Shown: positions 43,133 to 51,954 of the stretch, one piece after another
How positions within the stretch are numbered: position 1 is the first letter of the stretch
Layout of the letters: every line of letters begins with the position of its first letter
From: Acidobacteriales bacterium 59-55
GTDB lineage: Bacteria; Acidobacteriota; Terriglobia; Terriglobales; Acidobacteriaceae
Direction: 5' to 3'
DNA: 64,000 bases
NCBI GenBank assembly: GCA_001897435.1
Contig: MKSV01000004.1
Coordinates: forward strand, 372,001-436,000
Program-made: the position numbers and the translations under genes
Notes under the pieces: model-generated
What the model saw: only the letters and a program-made list of their open reading frames with translations
Database searches by the model: none
What the model was told of the DNA's origin: nothing

Positions 43133-43693
43133 TCAGGAACGTGTCAATTGCCTGGCTGGGTTGCCTGCTACGGTGGTGCCGGAGGGCACGTCGCGGGTGA
43201 CGATGCTGCCGGCTCCTATGATGGCATCGTCGCCGATGGTGACACCGGGGAGGATGACGGCTCCTCCTCCGATCCAGACATTGGCCCCGATGCGGACAGG
43301 ACGTCCGTTTTCAAGATTGGCGCGGCGGGCGGCGGGATCGCGGGGATGGTCGGCGGCGTAGATCTGGACGGCGGGGCCGATCTGGGTCCGGTCGCCGATC
43401 TCGATGGAGGTGACGTCGAGCAGGACGCAGTTGAAATTAAGGAAGACACCGTGGCCGATACGGATGTTGTAGCCGTAGTCGCAGAAGAAGGGAGGGCGGA
43501 CGACCGAACCGGGACCGGAGACGGCGAGAAGTTGCGCGAGCAGAGCAGTGTGGGTGACGGGGTGGTAAGGCGTGCTGTTGTAGTGGTGGAGGAGGGCGGC
43601 GGCGTGGTTGCGTTCGGCGTCGAGGATGGGATCGTTGGCGTCGTACAATTCGCCGGCAAGCATCTTTTCCTTTTCGGTTGTGTTGGCCTGCAT
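43133..43693 (-). CDS. Maltose/galactoside-type sugar O-acetyltransferase
   Basis: Acetyl-CoA-dependent sugar acetyltransferase of the NodL/LacA/Maa family, 186 aa. The N-terminal helix EKEKMLAGELYDANDPILDAERNHA is the Mac domain. The left-handed parallel beta-helix follows, with hexapeptide turns (NIRIGHGVFLNFNCVLLDVTSIEIGDRTQIGPAVQI) and the catalytic His in YAADHPRDP. IGANVWIGGGAVILPGVTIGDDAIIGAGSIVT completes it. The start at 43693 is set by a near-perfect AAGGAGGT site 5 nt upstream. It is probably a single gene; the sugar acceptor is unknown. Confidence 0.93.
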   Translation of the reverse strand: MQANTTEKEKMLAGELYDANDPILDAERNHAAALLHHYNSTPYHPVTHTALLAQLLAVSGPGSVVRPPFFCDYGYNIRIGHGVFLNFNCVLLDVTSIEIGDRTQIGPAVQIYAADHPRDPAARRANLENGRPVRIGANVWIGGGAVILPGVTIGDDAIIGAGSIVTRDVPSGTTVAGNPARQLTRS

Positions 43694-44029
43694 GGGCACC
43701 TCCTTGTAACTCAAATCTGAAAATCCTGATAGAAGTCCGCATTAAATACGAAATCCGGCGACTGCCGGACTTTGATCCGAATGAAATCTACCAGCTTCAT
43801 TATAAAGCAGCGAGGATTTCAGCAAAGGGCTTCAGGCGATGGTGCAAGAACGATCTTCCCCTGCGCTTCGGGAGTCGCTTGCGAGCGTGCGAGAAATCAC
43901 TGCCCATGCAGCCTGTGGTATACAAGTTGACTGAAGTGAAGTCCTTAAGTACTTGCGGCTGAACTGGTTCCCGGATGTTTCGGTTGAAGGGAACCAGTAA
44001 TCAAGCGAATTCTTTCCTGGGAAATGTTT
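43694..44029. other. AT-richer intergenic region with leader hairpin
   Basis: This 336-nt divergent spacer holds no supported gene; the plus-strand frame across it has no ribosome site and no recognisable protein. At its end CTGGTTCCC (43964-43972) pairs perfectly with GGGAACCAG (43989-43997) around a 16-nt loop, 33 nt before the lipoprotein start. TTGACT (43927) with TACTTG 17 nt later is a weak promoter candidate that would include the hairpin in the transcript. Confidence 0.5.
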
Positions 44030-47000
44030 ATGCGCGTTTGGGTCTGTAGTGTCATTGCCTTGTCTAGTCTTCTTCTTGCCGGCTGCGGGGGCAAGTCCGG
44101 TTCAACGCCGGGTCCTCCTTCGCCGCCGGCGGCGGTCCTCTCGGTTACGGCTCCTAAGGATGGGGCCACGATGCATGGGGAACCGGCTACGATCTCGGTG
44201 AGCGCTGCCAATCTTGCCGACGCCGGCAAACTGACGGTACTGCTCAATGGAGTGGATATCACCTCCAGATTCGGTGCGGCGGATTCGAGCGGCGTGCGCT
44301 CGGTGCAGGTGGAGCGTCCGGATATCAACTATGGCAAGAACCAGGTCCAGGTTCGCTATGAGGATCTGCGGGCAAACTCGACCTTTACTCTTGATACGGC
44401 ATCCTCAGACGGAAGCGGGCAAGCTCCCGGAAGCTCCGACAGCGGAGTCAATGGAAGCTCTCTACTGGTCCCGATTCAGACGCGGGTCATCGATGCCAAA
44501 GCCGATCCGGCCAAACCGACGAGTTGGGGGATTCAGGTAGGCGGCACTCTCTATCAGTCGCCGATGCCAGTTAATGAGAATGGCGAACCATGCACGCAAT
44601 ATTGCTATGGATATCAAATTCTGATGTTGAGCCGTCAGGACCTGAGTCTGGTCTCTAACAACGCGTACGAAGTTGCGACCTACGACGAGATCGCGCCGGA
44701 TGCGCCCTTTATGGTGGCATTGGAAGCTGCTGCCGCAGGACCCGACGATCCTTCCGGCATTCTGGGACGGCGATCCGGGACATCCGGATGCCAGCCGTCG
44801 GGGTGCGTGATGGTGATGCAGAGCCTGGCGCAGATAGGCTATACCCCCTGTTACAACGCAACTGCAAATTTCGGGATATGCCCACGATTTACCAGCGGCG
44901 ATTCTCACGTGGTCACTCTGATCTACTGGCTTACAAAACTGGGCGCGAGCGCGCAGACCCTGTTTACAAATGGGATGCAGTCCTCGCATATTGGCTATTC
45001 CTTTATAGGAAACGCGGGCAGCGGCAGCATGCCCGGTACCGGGACGCAGGGAAACGACCATGGCGAAATCACGGTAGGTGGCAATGCCAACGGCCAATAT
45101 GAACATCTGAGCTGTAGCGATAAAACTTATCAGAACCCTGCGACCATCTGTGACAACCTGGAGTGGTCCAGAATCGATGGGACCGCATATACGCCCACCG
45201 ATACCGGCGTTATTTCCGGAGTCCTGATTCGAGACAACTACAACCTGTTCACGTTTGCGAACAATGCTCCGCAGATCACCTTCACGTTTGCGAACTCCTC
45301 CAAGAATGGAACGTGGAGCAATGTCGTCAGCATTAACGGGAGCACTGCGGAGGGAATGGGGCAGTACTCGATGACGCTTCCGAGCGGCAGCAGGGGCGGC
45401 TTCCGTTTACTGGTTCTGGACCGCACGCAGCCCGCTTATTACGAGGCGAAGCGATGGGACAAGTTCTACGACATCGACACGGGCCTGACCAATCTTGCGA
45501 ATGATCTCGTTCTCGGCTCGAATGCGAATGGGCTTTATTTTCTGGCCAGCATGGGAGATGTCACCCATGACGCCACGAACCAGAGCTTTTCCCCCCTATG
45601 GGAGAAGCTGGCGGATTCGGCAGTGAGAATCGGGGCGGACAGGTTGACCTTCCGGATGCTGGGGGAAAGACATCAGTCCTTCAATCCCGACAAGAAGGAC
45701 GACTATCTCCTGGTGGGCCGACAAATTCCCTATTCGCCGCCAGTGTTTGAAAACTTTACAGCAGGCACGCGGTCGACCTATACAGCAGCCGAAGCGGGTT
45801 ATGTCATTAATCGGCGTACCGTGGCGAATGCAACCTCGCCGACGAGCATTGAGGGAGTGTTGAAGCCGGATCACCATGGCTACTACACGCCGCGTCTGGT
45901 CGGTCCGCAGTCGCAGATGATAACGCCGCAGATCGCGTCCATCGGCAGTGCGTCGCTGCTGGTGCCCACGCCGTGGCCGTATATGTCCACAACCACCGAG
46001 CAGAATGCCTATACCTGGATAAGCAATCAGCTCTGCTGCTCGGATATTCGCGCAAGCTATGTCAACCTGAATGTCTCGCCGGAGGTCTGGCTATCGCAGC
46101 TTGACGGCCTGTCTTATCCTTCAAGCCAATCGAGCAGCTTCTCGGCAGCGGCCTTCAATGATGTGAAGGGCCAACTCCAGACCGAATTTCAGTATGTGGC
46201 GTTGGTGAGAAATCTCGAGGGCAACATTCTTTCGCTCTACCAGAACCAGCAATCGAACGTGGGGCTGATTCTGCAGGAGGCGCAGGACGCCATCACCGCG
46301 GATATTTATAGCAACACACCGCCTCCGCAGCCGGCAACGACCTGGAGCGTATTTACAAACGATGTCTTTCCCGTGCTTGGAGATCTGGCGGGGTTTACCT
46401 CGCTGGGAGGGCCGGGAGCCGATGCTATCGGGATCGGAGTCCAGACCGCGCTGGGAATTGGAACTTTGGCGATCGATAATACGGCGGAGCGATCGAATGA
46501 TCCCTCCGGCATCTCGCAGGTGATGCATTCGCTGGCGAACGAAGATATTGCGGCATCTCAGTTGGCTCGACATGCAGTAAATGAGTACACCGACAGCCTG
46601 GTGTCGCTGGGCAACGACTTCAACCGGATTGTGACTGACTGGGGCCGATTGCGGACGACCGGCGGTCCGATTGCGACCGGGCAACTGGTCTGGGATAGCG
46701 CGGCGAGCGGTTATTTTCTGCGCGGCTTCGATCTGGCGACGCGACGGCAATTTTATCCGGCGCTGATGGCCAATAATCAGGACTTCTTTATTACTCATAT
46801 CCTCTACAGCGACAATCACTACTTTGCCAGCGACGACGACTATGAATACAACAATGGCGATGGCTGCTCGATCAGCAACTTCTATTCGGCGCAGGAGCAC
46901 GGAGGATACAAGGATGGAAAGGATTACCGCGGAACGGCATGGTATCCCGGCGTTCTGCAACAAGACCCGGGCGTCGACGGCCAGCCAAACTATCCCGGCG

Positions 47001-47224
47001 CTTATTGGTGGGATATCTGGGCTCTGGGGCTGGGAACCAACTCTAACTGCCCGGACCCGGAGGGCACGAGTCTGCCCTCCACGCGCGGGATGTTCGATCC
47101 TATTGTCGCGGTGGATGACTACACAACCAATGGGCTAGGGCTGTGGAAGCCGTACTTCTATCAGTACTCCGGATTCAGAACCGTTACCCATCACAATGGT
47201 TACTTCGAGGGCCACGCGCCGTAG
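44030..47224 (+). CDS. Very large lipoprotein of unknown function
   Basis: A 1064-aa predicted lipoprotein. The signal peptide ends in the lipobox LLLAGC with Cys18; residues +2 and later (GGKSGSTPGPPSPPA) make a proline-rich linker. An Ig-like domain follows (LSVTAPKDGATMHGEPATISVSAANL, LTVLLNGVDITSRF). A region at about 160-230 (WGIQVGGTLYQSP, YGYQILMLSRQDLSLVSNNAYEV) faintly recalls ILEI/PANDER-type domains. The rest is rich in N, S, T, Y and D, with Cys pairs (CTQYCYG, SGCQPSGC, LCCSD), and matches nothing I can name. The ATG at 44030 is preferred over 44024 because GGGA then has normal spacing. No neighbour suggests a role. Confidence 0.8.
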   Translation: MRVWVCSVIALSSLLLAGCGGKSGSTPGPPSPPAAVLSVTAPKDGATMHGEPATISVSAANLADAGKLTVLLNGVDITSRFGAADSSGVRSVQVERPDINYGKNQVQVRYEDLRANSTFTLDTASSDGSGQAPGSSDSGVNGSSLLVPIQTRVIDAKADPAKPTSWGIQVGGTLYQSPMPVNENGEPCTQYCYGYQILMLSRQDLSLVSNNAYEVATYDEIAPDAPFMVALEAAAAGPDDPSGILGRRSGTSGCQPSGCVMVMQSLAQIGYTPCYNATANFGICPRFTSGDSHVVTLIYWLTKLGASAQTLFTNGMQSSHIGYSFIGNAGSGSMPGTGTQGNDHGEITVGGNANGQYEHLSCSDKTYQNPATICDNLEWSRIDGTAYTPTDTGVISGVLIRDNYNLFTFANNAPQITFTFANSSKNGTWSNVVSINGSTAEGMGQYSMTLPSGSRGGFRLLVLDRTQPAYYEAKRWDKFYDIDTGLTNLANDLVLGSNANGLYFLASMGDVTHDATNQSFSPLWEKLADSAVRIGADRLTFRMLGERHQSFNPDKKDDYLLVGRQIPYSPPVFENFTAGTRSTYTAAEAGYVINRRTVANATSPTSIEGVLKPDHHGYYTPRLVGPQSQMITPQIASIGSASLLVPTPWPYMSTTTEQNAYTWISNQLCCSDIRASYVNLNVSPEVWLSQLDGLSYPSSQSSSFSAAAFNDVKGQLQTEFQYVALVRNLEGNILSLYQNQQSNVGLILQEAQDAITADIYSNTPPPQPATTWSVFTNDVFPVLGDLAGFTSLGGPGADAIGIGVQTALGIGTLAIDNTAERSNDPSGISQVMHSLANEDIAASQLARHAVNEYTDSLVSLGNDFNRIVTDWGRLRTTGGPIATGQLVWDSAASGYFLRGFDLATRRQFYPALMANNQDFFITHILYSDNHYFASDDDYEYNNGDGCSISNFYSAQEHGGYKDGKDYRGTAWYPGVLQQDPGVDGQPNYPGAYWWDIWALGLGTNSNCPDPEGTSLPSTRGMFDPIVAVDDYTTNGLGLWKPYFYQYSGFRTVTHHNGYFEGHAP

Positions 47225-47321
47225 CGAAGAGGGGGCATGCCAGAGGCTCTTGCTGTCGGCGTCTGACTGCCTTGAGACACTACCCGACAAGCAAAGGAAG
47301 CTACCCCCGAGAAAAATAGCT

Positions 47322-48731
47322 CTAACTCGTTCTGGCAGAGATGACTTCACGTATCAGTGGATGGAGCCTGGGTGGGGTGGCATTGATTTGAAGGGTTTCG
47401 CGGAGCATGGCTTCGGGTTCGTCGAGAAGGACGGGGTTCTCTGAGAAGAGGGTCGCGAGGGGCTGGCCGGCTTCGAGCTTGTCGCCTAGTTTGGCGTGCA
47501 TCTCGATACCGGCGTGGGCACTGACGGGATCGCCGGGTTTGGCACGGCCTGCCCCCAGGCGTTGAACGGCCCAGCCGACCTGTTTGCAGTCCATTGCGGC
47601 GAGGTAGCCGGATTGCGGTGCAGTGATGGTGCGGGTGGCAGTTGGTTTGTGGAAGGCGGCGGGATCTTCGAAGATGGCGGTGTCGCCATCCTGGGCTGCA
47701 ACTATTTTTAGCCATGCTTTGTAGGCTTCGCCGGTGCGGAGGATTTCATCGGCGAGAGCTGCCCCGGCTTGAGGCGTGTCGGCATGGCCGGCGAGATGAA
47801 GCATCCAGCCGGAGAGGGTATTCGATAGCTCGATGAGATCGGCGGAGATCGGATGGCGGTGGCCGCGCATGATATCGACGCACTCCCACACTTCGATCCA
47901 GTTGCCGGAGAAGCGGCCCAGAGGCTCGTCCATGGTGGTGAGCAGAGCGACGGTGCGGGTACCGGAGGCTTCGCCGGTGCGGACCATAAGTTCCGCGAGG
48001 AACTTCGACTTTTCGTAGGTGGGCATGAACGCGCCACTGCCGGTTTTGACGTCGAGGACGAGCGCGTTGAGGCTTTCGGCGAGCTTCTTGCTCATGATGC
48101 TGGCGCAGATGAGGAAGGGCGACTCGACTGTGCCGGTGTGGTCTCTTAGCGCGTACAGAATGCGGTCGGCGGGAACGATGGTTGGGGTCTGGCCGATGAG
48201 TGTGGCACCGCATTGTTTGAGGGCGTTGAGAAGCTGGGTGAGGTCGAGCTGGGTGTTGAAGCCGGGGATGGTTTCGAGCTTGTCCAGGGTTCCCCCGGTA
48301 TGGCCGAGGCTTCTTCCGGAGATCATAGGGACGCAGATGCCGGGGATGCCGGAGGGCGTGGGATGGGCGAGTCCGGCGGCAGCAAGCGTGGGGGCGATGA
48401 GGAGTGACGTCTTGTCGCCAACGCCTCCGGTAGAGTGCTTGTCGACAGTGAAGGTGTTGAGCGGAGCGGCGTCGAAGGTCTCGCCGGAGAAGCGCATGGC
48501 GGTGGTGAGGGCGGCGAGCTCACGGTGGTCAAGGCCGCGCTCGAAGATGGCCATGAGGAAGGCAGCGATCTGGGCGTCGGAAACTTCATCCGGGAGAGTT
48601 TGGCCACCGGCGGCGTGGTCGACGACGGCACGGATGAAGGATTGGATCTCGCCGTCGCTGAGGGCTAAACCGTCGCGTTTGTGGAGGATGACGTCGATGG
48701 GATGGATATGGGGTTGAGCGGGCTGTGTCAT
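47322..48731 (-). CDS. deoA: Pyrimidine-nucleoside (thymidine) phosphorylase
   Basis: Phosphorolyses thymidine, deoxyuridine or uridine to base and sugar-1-phosphate; 469 aa, slightly longer than E. coli DeoA. The helical N-terminal domain is followed by the phosphate site FTVDKHSTGGVGDKTSL (Lys98 to Lys107), SGRSLGHTGGTLDKLETIPGF, the conserved SIMSKKLAESLNALVLDVKTGSGAFM and the C-terminal alpha/beta domain. The residues needed to separate DeoA from the broader Pdp group cannot be judged by eye. Its start overlaps the stop of the cytidine deaminase gene by 4 nt (ATGA), so cytidine/deoxycytidine breakdown products pass to it directly. Confidence 0.93.
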   Translation of the reverse strand: MTQPAQPHIHPIDVILHKRDGLALSDGEIQSFIRAVVDHAAGGQTLPDEVSDAQIAAFLMAIFERGLDHRELAALTTAMRFSGETFDAAPLNTFTVDKHSTGGVGDKTSLLIAPTLAAAGLAHPTPSGIPGICVPMISGRSLGHTGGTLDKLETIPGFNTQLDLTQLLNALKQCGATLIGQTPTIVPADRILYALRDHTGTVESPFLICASIMSKKLAESLNALVLDVKTGSGAFMPTYEKSKFLAELMVRTGEASGTRTVALLTTMDEPLGRFSGNWIEVWECVDIMRGHRHPISADLIELSNTLSGWMLHLAGHADTPQAGAALADEILRTGEAYKAWLKIVAAQDGDTAIFEDPAAFHKPTATRTITAPQSGYLAAMDCKQVGWAVQRLGAGRAKPGDPVSAHAGIEMHAKLGDKLEAGQPLATLFSENPVLLDEPEAMLRETLQINATPPRLHPLIREVISARTS

Positions 48732-49156
48732 TTCGTCAAAAAGAAAGCTGCGGGCAAAAGTTCGGCGATGGTGGCCTGGTCGAAATCGCCGCCTTCCTTT
48801 TGGAAGAAGACGATGGTATCGGGCGCGCTGAATTCGAGGAGGGTCTGGCGGCAGGCTCCGCAGGGCTGGCTGGCGGAGTTGTTGAGGTTGGCGACGGCGA
48901 TGGCGCGGATGCGAATGGACGGGCCGTAGAGGCCGACGGCGGCGGCGATGGCGGACTGTTCGGCGCAGCAGGTGAGGCGGTAGGAGGTGTTCTCGACGTT
49001 GCAGCCGGTGACGATGGAGCCGTCGGTGAGCAGGACGGCGGCTCCGACGCGGTAGTTGCTGTAGGGGGCGTAGGCGTTGTAGGCCACGGCGGCGGCGCGC
49101 TGCTGGATCTGCTCGATCTGGGATGGGGCGAGTTCGGGGGCGGGGTTGAGCGGCAT
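48728..49156 (-). CDS. cdd: Cytidine deaminase
   Basis: Zinc enzyme that deaminates cytidine and deoxycytidine to uridine forms; 142 aa, the size of the tetrameric small-type deaminase. The zinc motif is CCAEQSA (Cys64, Glu66 as proton shuttle) with PCGAC (Cys99, Cys102); YAPYSNYRVGAAVL and NVENTSY bind the nucleoside. The ATG at 49156 is preferred because TAGCCT lies 10 nt upstream and the length fits; an ATG at 49210 would add 18 residues. The gene overlaps deoA and is divergent from cheA, only 84 nt away. Confidence 0.93.
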   Translation of the reverse strand: MPLNPAPELAPSQIEQIQQRAAAVAYNAYAPYSNYRVGAAVLLTDGSIVTGCNVENTSYRLTCCAEQSAIAAAVGLYGPSIRIRAIAVANLNNSASQPCGACRQTLLEFSAPDTIVFFQKEGGDFDQATIAELLPAAFFLTK

Positions 49157-49166
49157 GATGAGAGTG

Positions 49167-49172
49167 AGGCTA
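49167..49172 (-). promoter_or_regulatory. TANNNT box of cdd
   Basis: TAGCCT on the minus strand ends 10 nt before the ATG at 49156. It matches the pattern of the other near-leaderless genes and decides the start. Confidence 0.35.
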
Positions 49173-49240
49173 CCGGTACGCTGCCCGGATGGCAAGCGGC
49201 AGCCGTTCATGGTTTAGATGCGATATCCGATAAAGAAGAT

Positions 49241-51403
49241 GTGGACGACCTGACGAGTGAGTTTATCGCGGAGAGCCAGGAAGGGCTGGACCGGATGGAG
49301 CGGTGCCTGACCGAACTTGAGGTGCGGCCCGATGACGGCGCGCTGGTGGGAGAGATATTCCGTGCGGTGCATACGATCAAAGGGACGACAGGATTTCTGG
49401 GCTTCGACCGGCTGGAGAAGCTGGCTCATACGGGTGAGCATCTGCTTGGCTCGTTGCGCGACGGCAAGCTTGCCGTCACGTCAGAGCTGATCAGTGGACT
49501 GCTGAGTCTGCTGGACGGTCTGCGGGCGATCCTCGTACTGATCGAAGAGACGGGCGGCGAGGGAACACGGGCCGAGGATGAGGACAGCGCGCTCATCGCG
49601 GAGCTGACGGCTTTGAATGGGCATGCTCCGCTGTCTGTGGACGCGGTGGATGGGGTTGATGAGCCCAATACGGTAGGAATGCCGCATCAAGAAGTGGAAA
49701 AGGCAAACTCCCGCGCCGCAGTGGCGCCTGCGGCGTCGGCGATGGGAAGTGCGGACAAGACGCTGCGCATCGATGTGGATGTATTGAACCGCATGATGAA
49801 TCTCGTGGGCGAGTTGGTGCTGACGCGCAACCAGATGTTGCAGAGCAATATGGAGGCCGCGAATTTTCCTGAGTTGGCGCGGCGGCTGGACAGCGTTACG
49901 GCCGACCTGCGCGAGACGGTGATGCAGGCGCGGATGCAGCCGGTGGGAAATCTGTTCGGCAAGTTTCCGCGGCTGGTGCGCGATCTGGCCAGAACGTGCG
50001 GGCGCGACGTCCGCATCGAGTTCAGCGGGCAGGAGACGGGGCTGGATAAGAGCCTGCTCGAAGCGATTAAAGATCCTTTGACCCATGCGGTGAGGAATGC
50101 GGTCGATCATGGGATCGAAGCGCCTCATGTCCGCGTGCTGGCGGGAAAGCCGGCAGAGGGTTGCGTGCGGCTGCGGGCGTTTCATCAGAGCGGCTCGGTG
50201 GTGATTGAGGTCGCGGACGACGGCGCGGGCATTGGGATTGAGCGTGTGCTGGCGAAGGCGGTGGAACGCAATCTGGTGACGGCGGAGCACGCGGCAGAGA
50301 TGTCGGAGCGCGAGGCGCTGCAACTGATCTTTCTGCCGGGATTTTCGACGGCGGCGGCGGTGACCAACGTCTCGGGGCGCGGCGTCGGCATGGATGTGGT
50401 GCGGGCCAATGTCGAGAAGGTGGGCGGCAGCGTCGAGATCGAGTCGAAGATGGGCGTGGGCACGACGTTGCGGATGCGGGTTCCGCTGACTCTGGCAATC
50501 GTTCCGGCGCTGGTGGTGCGCAGCGGGGGGCAGAGCTTTGCGTTGCCGCAGACCGCGCTGGTGGAGTTGGTGTATGTGCCCAGGCGAGAGGCGGAGAAGG
50601 CGGTAGAGAAGATCGGCGCGGCGGCGCTGTACCGGCTGCGGGAGCGATTGCTGCCGATCGTGTGGCTGGACCGTCTGCTTGGACTGGGGACGCAGTACAC
50701 CGACGAGGCGCATGGGTTTTATCTGGCGGTGCTGGAGGCGGAGGGCTGCCGTTATGGATTGGTGGTCGACGATCTGCTGGCGCCGGAAGAGATTGTGGTA
50801 AAGCCGTTGTCGTCGGTGCTGCGCGAGATTGGCTTGTTCTCGGGAGCGACGGTGCTGGGCAATGGGGCGCTGGCTTTGATCCTCGATATTGGAGCGACGG
50901 CGGCGCGTGCAGGTGTGAAGCCGATGGAAGAGGTGGCCGAGGGCGTGGCGCTGGTGGAGGCGAAGACCGAGCAGGCCGAGGATGTGTCGTTCATGGTCTT
51001 TGAAGAGCGCGCGAAGGAGAGGACGGCATTGCCGCTCGACGTGGTGGAACGCATTGAGAGCGTACCGCTGACGCAGATTGAGTACGCAGGCGGCCGGGCG
51101 TTGTTGCAGTACAGAGGCGAACTGCTGCCGTTGTGCGATGACGGCAACCTGCTGATAGAGATGGAAGATCGCGAGCAGGAGGAATCCCTGGTGACGGTGC
51201 TGATCTGCGCCCACGCGGGTACGGGCGGGCGGCACCGGATTGGCATGGTCGTTCGCCGTGTGCTCGATGTTTCACCGGGCAGAATGCTGGAGGAATATGC
51301 ATCGGCGAGTGGGATGGAGCTGGCGCTGGTAAAGGAGAAGCTGACGATGGTGCATCGACAGTTCGGCGCCAAGGCCGCGGCGACCTGGAAGGAGGTTGCG
51401 TGA
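49241..51403 (+). CDS. cheA: Chemotaxis histidine kinase CheA with two CheW domains
   Basis: Cytoplasmic kinase of chemosensory arrays, 720 aa. The Hpt domain is 1-105 with phospho-acceptor His44 in AVHTIKGTTGFLGF. Only a short linker (about 120-170) follows, with no CheY-binding P2 domain. Dimerisation starts at LRIDVDVLNRMMNLVGELV; the ATPase has HAVRNAVDHGIEAP (N box), VIEVADDGAGIG and GRGVGMDVV. A CheW-like domain (about 425-560) couples to receptors, and a second, diverged CheW-like domain (about 585-715) ends the protein. GTG 49241 is the only sensible start: the frame upstream lies antisense to cdd. cheW overlaps its stop by 4 nt. Confidence 0.92.
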   Translation: MDDLTSEFIAESQEGLDRMERCLTELEVRPDDGALVGEIFRAVHTIKGTTGFLGFDRLEKLAHTGEHLLGSLRDGKLAVTSELISGLLSLLDGLRAILVLIEETGGEGTRAEDEDSALIAELTALNGHAPLSVDAVDGVDEPNTVGMPHQEVEKANSRAAVAPAASAMGSADKTLRIDVDVLNRMMNLVGELVLTRNQMLQSNMEAANFPELARRLDSVTADLRETVMQARMQPVGNLFGKFPRLVRDLARTCGRDVRIEFSGQETGLDKSLLEAIKDPLTHAVRNAVDHGIEAPHVRVLAGKPAEGCVRLRAFHQSGSVVIEVADDGAGIGIERVLAKAVERNLVTAEHAAEMSEREALQLIFLPGFSTAAAVTNVSGRGVGMDVVRANVEKVGGSVEIESKMGVGTTLRMRVPLTLAIVPALVVRSGGQSFALPQTALVELVYVPRREAEKAVEKIGAAALYRLRERLLPIVWLDRLLGLGTQYTDEAHGFYLAVLEAEGCRYGLVVDDLLAPEEIVVKPLSSVLREIGLFSGATVLGNGALALILDIGATAARAGVKPMEEVAEGVALVEAKTEQAEDVSFMVFEERAKERTALPLDVVERIESVPLTQIEYAGGRALLQYRGELLPLCDDGNLLIEMEDREQEESLVTVLICAHAGTGGRHRIGMVVRRVLDVSPGRMLEEYASASGMELALVKEKLTMVHRQFGAKAAATWKEVA

Positions 51404-51954
51404 AATTTTCCGATCGGGACGAAGGAGACGCAGCGGGTGCTCTCGATGAGATGCAGGAGGAGAGCGATGCGGTGTCGCTGTGCTCGCTGTTTGCGGGCAG
51501 CGAGAGCTTCGGCATCGATACCAGAAAGATTCGTGAGGTGCTGGGCAAGCGCGAGTTGCAGCGGGTGCCGATGGCCCCGGCATATATCGGAGGCGTAGTG
51601 CCGTACCGCGGCGAGGTGCTGACGGCCGTGAACTTTCGCGCTCTTCTGGATATGGAGGACAACTCCGCCGTAAGTTGCGTGCTGGTGCTGGAGGACGATG
51701 AAGGAGCGGAGCGGTTTGGCCTGGCGGTCGATGAGGTGGGCGGCGTGGTCACGGTGAACCGGCGGATGCTCGAAGAGAATCCGTGCACGCTGGAGGCACG
51801 CGGGAAGTGGCTGTTCGATGGCGCTTACAAAATGCAGACGGGGTTGATGGTGCAGCTCGATCCGAAGCGGCTTCGCCCATCGAGACTGGCGGAGACGGGA
51901 CTATTCAAGCAGTGTGTGACGGGGGCCACGGATGCGAGCACTGATCGTCGATGA
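51400..51954 (+). CDS. cheW: Chemotaxis coupling protein CheW
   Basis: A 184-aa adaptor linking CheA to receptors. After an acidic 25-residue lead, SLCSLFAGSESFGIDTRKIREVLGKRELQRVPMAPAYIGGVVPYRGEVLTAVNFRALLDM is the typical CheW opening (two five-stranded barrels). FGLAVDEVGGVV and YKMQTGLMVQLDPKRL complete the domain. GTG start with AAGGAGG 6 nt before it; GTGA overlap with cheA and a 23-nt overlap with cheY show tight coupling. No methyl-accepting receptor gene is in the window, so the partner must be encoded elsewhere. Confidence 0.92.
   Translation: MKFSDRDEGDAAGALDEMQEESDAVSLCSLFAGSESFGIDTRKIREVLGKRELQRVPMAPAYIGGVVPYRGEVLTAVNFRALLDMEDNSAVSCVLVLEDDEGAERFGLAVDEVGGVVTVNRRMLEENPCTLEARGKWLFDGAYKMQTGLMVQLDPKRLRPSRLAETGLFKQCVTGATDASTDRR

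Noticed and set aside
43678..43962. 94-codon frame in the acetyltransferase/lipoprotein spacer
   Set aside because: No ribosome site, starts inside the neighbouring gene on the other strand, and no recognisable protein pattern.
49481..51235. Minus-strand open frame of 584 codons opposite cheA
   Set aside because: The protein is rich in R, H, Q and P with no domain; cheA motifs on the other strand are intact.
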